Below are positions 34,592 to 42,907 of a stretch of DNA of 64,000 nt, piece by piece. The notes below the pieces were generated by a model. It ran no database searches and was not told the origin of the DNA. It was given only the letters and a program-made list of their open reading frames with translations. Origin of the DNA: Winogradskyella echinorum (GTDB taxonomy: Bacteria; Bacteroidota; Bacteroidia; Flavobacteriales; Flavobacteriaceae); the NCBI RefSeq assembly GCF_014297365.1, contig NZ_JACOQD010000003.1, positions 62,001 to 126,000 of the forward strand, written 5' to 3'. Made by a program: the position numbers and the translations under genes. Numbering within the stretch: the first letter of the stretch is position 1; each line of letters opens with the position of its first letter.

Positions 34592-36199
34592 ATGAAACTA
34601 TTTCAACTTATTATTCTATCATTTTTTACGTCATTTTCCTTTTCTCAATCCAATACTGAAATTTTTCTTTTCGAATTAGAAACTGATAACATAAAAATTG
34701 AGCTTAAAAACGGAATAAATATTTCTAAAAATGAAGGTTACGATAATCAGCCGTCGTTTATAGATGATAGATATATTGCCTTTGCTTCAACAAGAAATGG
34801 ACAAACTGATATTGTTAAATTTGATACGCGCTATAACGCCAAAGTTTGGCTAAATTTCACAGAAGGTGGAGAATATACTCCTTTAAAAATCCCTAATAAT
34901 AATGCACTATCTGCTGTTAGATTAGATAAAGATGGTAAGCAACGTTTATACAGTTATAGTTTAAGAAATGGACATTCCACAGAGCTCATTAAAGATTTGG
35001 TTGTTGCCTACTATACCTGGTATAATGAGGATATTATTGTTTCAGCAGTTATTGAAGAAGATAACTTAAACTTATATGTAAGCAACCTTAAAGATGGAAC
35101 AAATGTAAAATATGCTTCTAATGTCGGACGTTCTTTTCATAAAATCCCGAATACTAATTTAGTAAGTTTTATTTCAAAAGAAAATGATAATCAATGGCAA
35201 ATAAAGTCCTTAAACCCAAACACTGGAGCCGTAAAAGTCATTACTAATACTATGGCTGGTGTTGAAGATATTTGCTGGTTAAATGAAAACACCATACTTT
35301 CTGGAAAAGACGATGTACTTTACAAACTGCGATTAAAACGACATAATGACTGGAAACAAATTACGAATTTATCAACCAACAATATCACCAAAATTACGCG
35401 CTTAGCAGTTAATACTACTGCTACAAAATTGTTAATCGCTGGTGACATTGGTACGGAAACCGAGCCAACTAAAGCAGAGCCTGATGATACAACAGGTGAA
35501 AATAATGATAGTAATGAAACTACTCTAGCAACTGATACACAACCAGGAGAAATTGTTCAAAAGCATATTGAACCCTTTAATACCAGAAATCTAGATGCTT
35601 TTGCAAATGCTTTTGACGCAAATGTGGTAGTCAACAGATTTCCTAATGAAAGAATGTATTCTGGACGTAATACACTAAAGGAAAATTACAGGCAATTTTA
35701 TAAAAACAATAAAAAGTCGCAAGTAAAAGTTTTAAACCGTATCGTTTTAAACAATATAGTTGTTGATGAAGAATTAGCAACTTTAAACAATACAACGAAT
35801 AGACAAGTTACTATATACGAGACTGATGAGGATATTAACTCCATGACTTTTATAGGAAACTCAAAAACAACTTCTAATCCTGAGGCTATTGTAAATAAAC
35901 AACTATTGGCATATAACAATAGAGATATTGAAACTTTCACAAACACATATTCAAAAGATGTAAAACTATACAGTTTCCCAAATAAATTAAATTCCGAAGG
36001 ACAAGAAGCATTGCGTAAAGGTTATACCTCTTTCTTCGAAAACGTACCAGACTTAAATGCAGAAATAGTAAATCGAATTGTTCTTGGTAATAAAGTCATT
36101 GATAAAGAAAAAGTAATAATCAATGGTAAAATATATTACGCAGTCGCAATCTACGAAGTTGAAAACGGATTAATATCTAAAGTGACATTTATACAATAA
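34592..36199 (+). CDS. Exported propeller protein fused to two SnoaL-like domains
   Basis: A 535-residue secreted protein with signal MKLFQLIILSFFTSFSFSQ. Residues about 30-290 look like a PD40/TolB-type propeller (IAFASTRNGQTDIVKFD, LNLYVSNLKDGTN). After an acidic linker (TKAEPDDTTGENNDSNETT) come two repeats of an NTF2/SnoaL-like fold: VQKHIEPFNTRNLDAFANAFDANVVVNRFPNE and VNKQLLAYNNRDIETFTNTYSKDVKLYSFPNK (each in parts). Neither function is known. The next three genes follow closely and are also exported, so it may head a loose operon. Confidence 0.7.
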   Translation: MKLFQLIILSFFTSFSFSQSNTEIFLFELETDNIKIELKNGINISKNEGYDNQPSFIDDRYIAFASTRNGQTDIVKFDTRYNAKVWLNFTEGGEYTPLKIPNNNALSAVRLDKDGKQRLYSYSLRNGHSTELIKDLVVAYYTWYNEDIIVSAVIEEDNLNLYVSNLKDGTNVKYASNVGRSFHKIPNTNLVSFISKENDNQWQIKSLNPNTGAVKVITNTMAGVEDICWLNENTILSGKDDVLYKLRLKRHNDWKQITNLSTNNITKITRLAVNTTATKLLIAGDIGTETEPTKAEPDDTTGENNDSNETTLATDTQPGEIVQKHIEPFNTRNLDAFANAFDANVVVNRFPNERMYSGRNTLKENYRQFYKNNKKSQVKVLNRIVLNNIVVDEELATLNNTTNRQVTIYETDEDINSMTFIGNSKTTSNPEAIVNKQLLAYNNRDIETFTNTYSKDVKLYSFPNKLNSEGQEALRKGYTSFFENVPDLNAEIVNRIVLGNKVIDKEKVIINGKIYYAVAIYEVENGLISKVTFIQ

Positions 36200-36258
36200 A
36201 ATTAAAAAATATGTCCACTATTTACATATAGTAAACGTCTTAATTATAAAGTACTCAA

Positions 36259-37404
36259 ATGAAATATGTTATCACCAATTTATTACTAGCGATAGGCACA
36301 CTATTCTACGCACAAGATAAAAAAGCTCTAGAACCAAAACTTGAAAACATTGCTTGGATTACTGGCACATGGCATGGTGAAGCTTTTGGTGGTAAAACTG
36401 AAGAAATCTGGAGCGAACCATCTGGAGGTTCTATGATGGCAACATTCAAATTAATCAATGATGGAAAAGTTACCTTTTATGAAGTCGAAGTCATCAGAGA
36501 AATTGAAAACTCATTAATTCTTCAACTCAAACATTTTGGACCAGATTTAAAGGGTTGGGAAACTAAAGAGGAAACGGTCGATTTTCCGCTTAAAGAAATT
36601 ACTGAGAACAAAGTAGTCTTTGAAGGTATGTCTTTTGAAAAAGTAAATGACACGGAAATGAATGTTTATGTAGATATCAAAGATAAAGGCAAAACCGAAA
36701 CCGTAAGATTTCACTATAAAAAGCAAGTTAATAAACGTAATAGCCAAATCACTACTGTAAAAAAAGCAAAAACAAACCCTGTTATCAATGGAATAGCTGA
36801 TGATGCTATCTGGTCTCATACGGATTGGCTACCACTGAATGAATTATGGCTAGGTGAAGCTTACGCTAAAGACGATTTTTTTGGTCGTTACAAATTAACT
36901 TGGTCTAAGGACGCATTATATCTATTAGCCGAAATAAAAGATGACGTATTATTAGATAAAAACAGTAATCCTCTCGAAGCATGGTGGGATGATGATTGCC
37001 TTGAAATTTTTGTTGATGAAGACAACAGTGGCGGCGAACATCAATACAACCATAATGCCTTTGCTTATCATATTGCCTTGGATGGCAACGTAGTTGATAT
37101 GTCAACAAAAAAAGAAGGGAAATTATATAATTCGCATATAGAGTCTAAAAGAGTTACTAAAGGCAATACTTCAATTTGGGAAGTAAAAATCTCATTATTT
37201 GATAATACATTTAAAGACGATGCTCAAAATTCACCAGTAAAACTTCATGTTGGTAAAACTATTGGCTTTGCTCTAGCCTACTGCGATAACGATAAAAGTG
37301 CAGAGCGCGAAAATTTTATTGGGTCCATTAATGTAGAAGGAGAAGACAAAAACAAAGGTTGGATTGATGCTAATATTTTCGGAACTTTAAAGCTTACAAA
37401 TTAA
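36259..37404 (+). CDS. Exported DUF6265-like domain fused to CBM9-like sugar-binding domain
   Basis: A 381-residue secreted protein with a short signal ending FYAQ. Residues about 25-150 match the DUF6265-type beta-barrel (ITGTWHGEAFGGKTEEIWSEPSGGSMMATFKL in parts). From about 165 a CBM9-like domain begins (NPVINGIADDAIWSHTDWLPLN, then the DDCLEIFVDED loop and TIGFALAYCDND). CBM9-like modules bind sugars or occur alone in Bacteroidota secreted proteins. The combination is unusual. It lies 7 nt before the M28 peptidase gene, so the two are co-transcribed. Confidence 0.7.
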   Translation: MKYVITNLLLAIGTLFYAQDKKALEPKLENIAWITGTWHGEAFGGKTEEIWSEPSGGSMMATFKLINDGKVTFYEVEVIREIENSLILQLKHFGPDLKGWETKEETVDFPLKEITENKVVFEGMSFEKVNDTEMNVYVDIKDKGKTETVRFHYKKQVNKRNSQITTVKKAKTNPVINGIADDAIWSHTDWLPLNELWLGEAYAKDDFFGRYKLTWSKDALYLLAEIKDDVLLDKNSNPLEAWWDDDCLEIFVDEDNSGGEHQYNHNAFAYHIALDGNVVDMSTKKEGKLYNSHIESKRVTKGNTSIWEVKISLFDNTFKDDAQNSPVKLHVGKTIGFALAYCDNDKSAERENFIGSINVEGEDKNKGWIDANIFGTLKLTN

Positions 37405-37411
37405 GACTGCT

Positions 37412-38758
37412 ATGAAATATATTATCACGCTTTTTGTTATTTTCTTTTCATTAAAATCTTTCACTCAAACCGATCAAAAAATCTATGACATAATAGATGC
37501 TATTTCAGAAGAGCGATTGCGTAACGATGTAAAAACACTTGCCGATTTTGGCACAAGGCATACGCTTAGCGACACCGTTTCACAAACACGTGGTATTGGT
37601 GCTGCTCGTCGTTGGATAAAATCGCAATTCGATAATATTTCTAAAGATTGTAATAACTGTCTTGAAGTTTTTTATCAAAGTAATTTAATTAAAAAAGGCA
37701 CTAACCAGCGCATCGTAAAAGATGTCAATGTGGTTAATGTTGTTGCCATTCAACGTGGCACAAAATATCCAAACCGTTATATTATAATGAGTGGCGATAT
37801 TGATTCTAGAGTATCAGACCCAACAGATTTTACTTCAGATTCACCTGGTGCGAATGATAATGCTACAGGTATGGCTGGTGCTATGGAAGCTGCAAGAGTG
37901 CTTTCTAAATATAAATTTGAAAGCAGTATTGTTTATTTAGGACTTTCAGGTGAAGAACAAGGTTTGTTTGGTGGTCAAGGTATGGCGAAATATGCACAAG
38001 ATAACAACTGGGACATCATCGGAGTTTTAAATAACGATATGATTGGCAATATTTCTGGTGTTGACAGTGTTGTTGACAACCGTACTTTCAGAATTTTCTC
38101 CGAGCCTATAACAACTGCAGAAACAGATCTTGAAAAATTAGCAAGACAAGCCAGAAGTCGCCGTTTTTATGGTGGAGAGGTTGATGGCACATCTCGTCAG
38201 TTAGCGAGATACGTCTATGAAACAACTAGAACCTACATGCCAGAAATGAATCCAATGATGGTATATCGTTTAGACCGCTTTGGTCGTGGTGGACATCACA
38301 GACCTTTTAATGATGTTGGTTTCGCAGGTATTAGAATTATGGAAGCGCACGAAAATTACACACAGCAACATCAGGATATCAGAACTGAAAACGGTATTGA
38401 GTATGGAGATACCTTTGAGCATGTCAATTTCCCGTATTGTAAAAAATTAACTGCAGTTAATGCCATCACCATGGCAAGTCTCGCCTCTGCTCCACCTGCA
38501 CCAACCGAAGTTGGTATTGGAGGTATTGTAGAAGCTTCTGCTAAATTAAAATGGACTAAAGTTGAAGCTGCAAAAGGTTACAAAATCTATTGGAGAGATA
38601 CAACTTCACCAACTTGGAATCATAGTCGTTATTTAGAAAATGTTACTGAATTTACTCTAGATGGTATTGTTATTGATAATTTCTTCTTTGGCGTTGCAGC
38701 AGTTGGTGCAGATGGACATGAAAGCGTTGTAGTGTTTCCGAATAAAATAATTAGATAG
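37412..38758 (+). CDS. Secreted M28-family zinc peptidase with FnIII-like tail
   Basis: A 448-residue exported aminopeptidase-like protein (signal ending SFTQ). Family motifs: GANDNATGMAGAMEAARVL (bridging Asp), LSGEEQGLFGGQ (catalytic Glu and metal Glu), NNDMIG (metal Asp) and AHENY (metal His). The first metal position, usually His in an H-x-D motif, is Asp: MSGDIDSR (D129-I-D131). The C-terminal ~90 residues form a fibronectin III-like domain (KLKWTKVEAAKGYKIYWRDT). It probably trims peptides in the periplasm or medium. Whether the His-to-Asp change alters metal use is unknown. Confidence 0.85.
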   Translation: MKYIITLFVIFFSLKSFTQTDQKIYDIIDAISEERLRNDVKTLADFGTRHTLSDTVSQTRGIGAARRWIKSQFDNISKDCNNCLEVFYQSNLIKKGTNQRIVKDVNVVNVVAIQRGTKYPNRYIIMSGDIDSRVSDPTDFTSDSPGANDNATGMAGAMEAARVLSKYKFESSIVYLGLSGEEQGLFGGQGMAKYAQDNNWDIIGVLNNDMIGNISGVDSVVDNRTFRIFSEPITTAETDLEKLARQARSRRFYGGEVDGTSRQLARYVYETTRTYMPEMNPMMVYRLDRFGRGGHHRPFNDVGFAGIRIMEAHENYTQQHQDIRTENGIEYGDTFEHVNFPYCKKLTAVNAITMASLASAPPAPTEVGIGGIVEASAKLKWTKVEAAKGYKIYWRDTTSPTWNHSRYLENVTEFTLDGIVIDNFFFGVAAVGADGHESVVVFPNKIIR

Positions 38759-38763
38759 ATTTT

Positions 38764-38790
38764 GTCATTCCTGCGAAGACAGACATTTCT
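38764..38790. repeat. Degenerate copy of a CATTCCTGCGAAGGCAGG-type intergenic repeat
   Basis: TGTCATTCCTGCGAAGACAG closely resembles the palindromic intergenic repeat common in Bacteroidota genomes (from general knowledge). The right half is degraded. It lies in the 49-nt gap between the M28 gene and a small membrane gene. Confidence 0.35.
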
Positions 38791-38807
38791 TTTAAAATTT
38801 AAATCAT

Positions 38808-39155
38808 ATGCTAAAACATATAAAATCTTTAATTCCTGAATTATTTTTAATTGCTTCAGTGATGTACTATTGGGTTTTAACGTCAAATCTTTTAAATCCT
38901 TTCGCTATTGGATTGTTAGCAATCATTGTATATCAAGTTATAAATAAAAATGCGACTTTAGGATTAATTATTTCCTCTATCGTTGCTCTTCTAACTTTGT
39001 TTATGGTATTAGCATTGATTTCAGAATTATCAGAGTTTGAAGTCGTTAATCAAAACTACAAGAATCTCATCATTTTCGGTACATTATATTTAGGGCTTAC
39101 TTTACTAATGGCCGGATTGATGTTTTTTAAATATTTGAAACTAAAAATTAATTAA
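38808..39155 (+). CDS. Small four-helix membrane protein, unknown
   Basis: A 115-residue hydrophobic protein. Four membrane helices are visible (about 8-24, 27-44, 49-69 and 85-107), with a short acidic loop (SELSEFEVVNQN) before the last. No family recognised. It lies between two peptidase genes and 3 nt before the M1 peptidase start, so it is likely translated with it. Confidence 0.6.
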   Translation: MLKHIKSLIPELFLIASVMYYWVLTSNLLNPFAIGLLAIIVYQVINKNATLGLIISSIVALLTLFMVLALISELSEFEVVNQNYKNLIIFGTLYLGLTLLMAGLMFFKYLKLKIN

Positions 39156-39158
39156 AAG

Positions 39159-40790
39159 GTGAAACATACACTAGTTATAATTTTCGTATTAATATTCTCA
39201 TTTTCAGAAGCACAGTTACTTCAAGATAAAACAAATTTCACAAAACAAGATACGTTGAGAGGTAGCATCACACCAGAGCGTGAATGGTGGGATTTAACCT
39301 ATTATCATCTCGATATCGAAGTCAAACCGAAAGAAAAATTTATTTCAGGAAAAAATACCATTCAATACAAAGTATTAAAACCTCATCAGGTGATGCAAAT
39401 TGATTTGCAAGAACCAATGGAAATAACCAAAGTACTTCAGAATGGTAAAGAATTACAAGTTGAACATAACGGTAACGCGCATTTTATTACACTTACCGAT
39501 AATCAAAATATTGGAGATATAAATTCAATTGAAGTTTACTATAAAGGCAATCCCAGAGAAGCAAAACGTGCTCCTTGGGATGGTGGTTTTTCATGGAAGA
39601 AAGATGAAAATGGTAACCATTTCATTGCTACCTCTTGCCAAGGTTTAGGTGCTAGTGTTTGGTGGCCAAACAAAGACCACATGTACGACGAAGTAGATAG
39701 TATGCTCATCAGTGTTACAAACCCAAAAGGGCTATCTAACATTTCTAATGGTCGTCTGAGAAAATTGGTAGAAAATGATAATAACACTGTAACTTCTCAC
39801 TGGTTTGTAAATAACCCAATTAACAATTACGGAGTTAATGTAAATATTGGTGATTATGTCAACTTTTCTGAAGTATATGAAGGTGAAAAAGGGAAGCTAG
39901 ATTTGGACTATTGGGTGCTTTCTTATAATCTTGAAAAAGCAAAAGATCATTTTAAGGATGCTCCTAAAATGATGAAAGCATTTGAACATTGGTTCGGGCC
40001 ATATCCTTTTTACGAAGACAGTTTTAAACTAGTTGAAGTACCTTATTTGGGCATGGAGCATCAAAGTTCTGTTACCTATGGTAATCAATACAAAAAAGGC
40101 TATTTAGGTCATGATTTATCACAAACAGGATGGGGTTTGAAATTCGATTTCATAATCATACATGAAGCAGGTCATGAGTGGTTTGCAAACAATATCACCA
40201 ACAAGGACATTGCAGATATGTGGATTCACGAAGGTTTTACAGCCTATTCTGAAAACCTCTTTTTAGACTACTATTATGGCAAAGAGGCATCTTCTGACTA
40301 TGTTATTGGTACGCGCGAAAGTATTCAGAATGACAGACCATTAATTGGTGTTTACAATGTAAATAATGAAGGCTCTAGTGACATGTACTACAAAGGAGCA
40401 AATATGTTGCATACACTTCGACAGCTTATTGAAGATGACGAAAAATGGAGACAAATTCTCAGAGGTCTAAATTCAGAATTTTATCATCAAACAGTGACTA
40501 CAAAACAGATAGAAGATTATATCAGTTTAAAAACTGGTATTGATTTAACCGAGTTTTTCAATCAGTATTTAAGAACCACAAAAATACCAATGCTAGAATA
40601 TAAAATTGAGAACGGTGAACTAACTTACCGTTGGACAGAAATCGTTGATGGTTTTGATATGCCTATTCAAATTGAAATTGATGGAAAATCAGAATGGCTG
40701 TTTCCTAAAGCGAAATGGCAAACGAAGAAAATTAAGACTGATGCTATCAAAATTGACAGGGATTTCTATGTGAATTCAAAAAAATTATAA
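39159..40790 (+). CDS. Secreted M1-family metallo-aminopeptidase
   Basis: A 543-residue exported peptidase starting at GTG (signal KHTLVIIFVLIFSFSEAQ). The zinc site is complete: HEAGHEW (H335, E336, H339) and WIHEGFTAYSE with E358. The exopeptidase motif is GMEHQSS, a variant of the usual GxMEN, with His in place of Asn. The N-terminal beta domain (residues 40-215) is typical. The length is that of short Bacteroidota M1 enzymes without the long C-terminal helical domain. It removes N-terminal residues from peptides. Confidence 0.9.
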   Translation: MKHTLVIIFVLIFSFSEAQLLQDKTNFTKQDTLRGSITPEREWWDLTYYHLDIEVKPKEKFISGKNTIQYKVLKPHQVMQIDLQEPMEITKVLQNGKELQVEHNGNAHFITLTDNQNIGDINSIEVYYKGNPREAKRAPWDGGFSWKKDENGNHFIATSCQGLGASVWWPNKDHMYDEVDSMLISVTNPKGLSNISNGRLRKLVENDNNTVTSHWFVNNPINNYGVNVNIGDYVNFSEVYEGEKGKLDLDYWVLSYNLEKAKDHFKDAPKMMKAFEHWFGPYPFYEDSFKLVEVPYLGMEHQSSVTYGNQYKKGYLGHDLSQTGWGLKFDFIIIHEAGHEWFANNITNKDIADMWIHEGFTAYSENLFLDYYYGKEASSDYVIGTRESIQNDRPLIGVYNVNNEGSSDMYYKGANMLHTLRQLIEDDEKWRQILRGLNSEFYHQTVTTKQIEDYISLKTGIDLTEFFNQYLRTTKIPMLEYKIENGELTYRWTEIVDGFDMPIQIEIDGKSEWLFPKAKWQTKKIKTDAIKIDRDFYVNSKKL

Positions 40791-41366
40791 GTGTCAGATT
40801 TACCTGAATTATATTTCAAAACCGATACCGAATGGAGAGAATGGTTACACCAAAACCATGACACAGTAAATGGAGTTTATCTTATTTTCTATAAAGTAAT
40901 ACATCAAAACGATTCCATGCGTTGGGAAGAAGCTGTTAAAGTTGCGCTATGCTATGGTTGGATAGACTCTACGGTAAAAAGTTTAGGCGATGGAAAACGC
41001 AGACAATACTTCTGCCCTAGAAAACCAAAAAGCGTATGGAGTGCCCTAAACAAAACGCACATTAAAGAATTAAAGCAACAAAAGCTGATTCATAAAAGCG
41101 GACTTAATACGATTAAAATCGCTAAAGAAAATGGAAGTTGGTCTGCCTTGGATGATGTTGAAAATGGAATTATCCCAGAAGAACTTCAAAATGCATTTGA
41201 TGCCAATGAAAATGCTCATATTAACTTCCTCAACTTTGCGCCTAGCTATAGAAAAAATTATTTGTATTGGTTACACCAAGCCAAACGAGACGAAACCAAA
41301 CAAAAAAGAATCGCAGAGATAATTAAACTCTGCGATGCTAATGTTAAAAGTCGTGATTCGTGGTAA
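40791..41366 (+). CDS. YdeI/OmpD-associated family protein
   Basis: A 191-residue cytoplasmic protein. The GTG start directly follows the M1 stop codon without a gap, so translation is coupled. The sequence ELYFKTDTEWREWLHQNH, VKVALCYGWIDSTVKSLGDG and FCPRKPKSVWSALNK is diagnostic of the YdeI/OmpD-associated family. Its biochemical role is unknown; the family is sometimes labelled bacteriocin-protection protein on weak grounds. Confidence 0.85.
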   Translation: MSDLPELYFKTDTEWREWLHQNHDTVNGVYLIFYKVIHQNDSMRWEEAVKVALCYGWIDSTVKSLGDGKRRQYFCPRKPKSVWSALNKTHIKELKQQKLIHKSGLNTIKIAKENGSWSALDDVENGIIPEELQNAFDANENAHINFLNFAPSYRKNYLYWLHQAKRDETKQKRIAEIIKLCDANVKSRDSW

Positions 41367-41367
41367 A

Positions 41368-42825
41368 TTACAACCCACTAATATAACTTCCGTAAGGATC
41401 TTTAAATTGTAACCCTTCAGAAAAACGATATTTACTCAGTTTCTTAAATTGCGTTAGACCCCAAAGAATAAATTCTTTTTCAAAATACACATCATTTGCA
41501 TCTATACTTGGTTGATAATCTGCAATCAATTTGTCTAAAGGTTTTACTTCATCTAATTTAGATTTATAAGTCGAGTCATCAAATTCATCTAACAATTCAA
41601 AACCATCACCATTAAAGAACCAAGAAATTAAATCATCATAAGGTGTTTCTTCTCCTTGTTTTTCAAGCTTTTCAACTTTAGGAAAGTATTCGGGAAATAA
41701 AGTTTTAATAGCATTATTTAATAATTCATTAGCAACATAATCAGCACCTTCTTGCTCTCCTTCATAGACAAGTTCTACTTTACCTGTTATAGCCGGAATT
41801 ATACCAATAAAATCAGATAAACGTATTGTTGTTTTCTCATCACCTGAGAGTAATGCTCGTCGTTCCGCTGTACTTAGTAAATTTTCAAATGCTGTAATGC
41901 TCATTCTAGCACTTACACCACTCTTTACATCTACATATTCGCTTTCTCTAGCTTCAAAACTAATTTGTTCTAAAAGGTCTTTTGCTAAATCTGGTACATA
42001 AACGGATTCTGATTGTCTAGAATCTAATTTTGCCTCTTGAGATGTAATTGTTCTGGCTATATCTACCGACTCTGGATAATGCGTTAAAATTTGAGAACCA
42101 ATTCTATCCTTTAATGGTGTAACAATACTTCCTCTATTGGTATAATCTTCAGGATTTGCTGTAAAGACAAACTGCATATCTAATGGCAAACGCAATTTAA
42201 ATCCTCTAATTTGAATATCCCCTTCTTGTAAAATATTGAAAAGTGCCACTTGAATTCGGGCTTGTAAATCTGGCAATTCATTAATCACAAAAATGCAACG
42301 ATTAGCCCTTGGAATCATTCCGTAATGAATTACGCGATCATCCGCATAACTTAATTTTAAATTTGCTGCTTTTATCGGATCAACATCACCAATTATATCG
42401 GCAACGGTTACATCTGGTGTGGCTAATTTTTCAGCAAAACGCTCATCTCGGTGTAACCAAATGATTGGCGTATCATCACCTTTTTCTTTGATTAATTCTT
42501 TGGCAAATCTGGATATCGGTTGTAAAGGGTCATCATTTATTTCAGAACCATCTACAACTGGAATATACTCATCCAACAAATTCACCATCATACGTGCTAA
42601 TCGGGTTTTCGCTTGACCTCGTAATCCTAATAAATTAATATTATGTCTAGACAAAATCGCACGTTCTAATTCTGGAATCACAGTATTTTCATAACCGTGA
42701 ATGCCTTCAAACGTATTGACTTTATTTTTTATATTTTCAATGAGATTATCCCTCAATTCATCTTTTATAGATTTCGATTTATAACCTGCTTTTTTTAGTT
42801 CTCCGAGTGTTTTTATATCTTTCAT
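41368..42825 (-). CDS. MoxR/ChlI-type AAA+ ATPase
   Basis: A 485-residue AAA+ protein. Walker A is GLRGQAKTR (G67-K73-T74), then VNLLDEYIPVVDGSEIN, Walker B-like IFVINELPDLQARIQVALFNILQEGDIQIRG (in parts), and sensor parts FVFTANPEDYTNRGSI. It belongs with the magnesium-chelatase-I-like MoxR group, which acts as a chaperone with vWA-domain partners. The partner is the next gene upstream (42908-44038). No chelatase role is implied: no bacteriochlorophyll or cobalt chelatase genes are seen. A palindromic repeat lies between the two genes. Confidence 0.85.
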   Translation of the reverse strand: MKDIKTLGELKKAGYKSKSIKDELRDNLIENIKNKVNTFEGIHGYENTVIPELERAILSRHNINLLGLRGQAKTRLARMMVNLLDEYIPVVDGSEINDDPLQPISRFAKELIKEKGDDTPIIWLHRDERFAEKLATPDVTVADIIGDVDPIKAANLKLSYADDRVIHYGMIPRANRCIFVINELPDLQARIQVALFNILQEGDIQIRGFKLRLPLDMQFVFTANPEDYTNRGSIVTPLKDRIGSQILTHYPESVDIARTITSQEAKLDSRQSESVYVPDLAKDLLEQISFEARESEYVDVKSGVSARMSITAFENLLSTAERRALLSGDEKTTIRLSDFIGIIPAITGKVELVYEGEQEGADYVANELLNNAIKTLFPEYFPKVEKLEKQGEETPYDDLISWFFNGDGFELLDEFDDSTYKSKLDEVKPLDKLIADYQPSIDANDVYFEKEFILWGLTQFKKLSKYRFSEGLQFKDPYGSYISGL

Positions 42826-42830
42826 TTTAT

Positions 42831-42904
42831 AGCTTTTGGCTATTAGCTTTTAGCTATTAACCGGCTCGTTTGAGCTAAAGGTTAACACCTAAACACTAAA
42901 AGCT
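42831..42904. repeat. Palindromic intergenic repeat, copy B
   Basis: AGCTTTTGGCTATTAGCTTT with a tandem second unit TAGCTTTTAGCTATT (42844-42858) makes the left arm; the right arm (42871-42904) ends in ACTAAAAGCT and contains GGTTAA, which pairs with TTAACC at the end of the left arm. It is an imperfect palindrome filling the MoxR/vWA gap, related to copy A at 31385-31460. Confidence 0.55.
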
Positions 42905-42907
42905 TTT

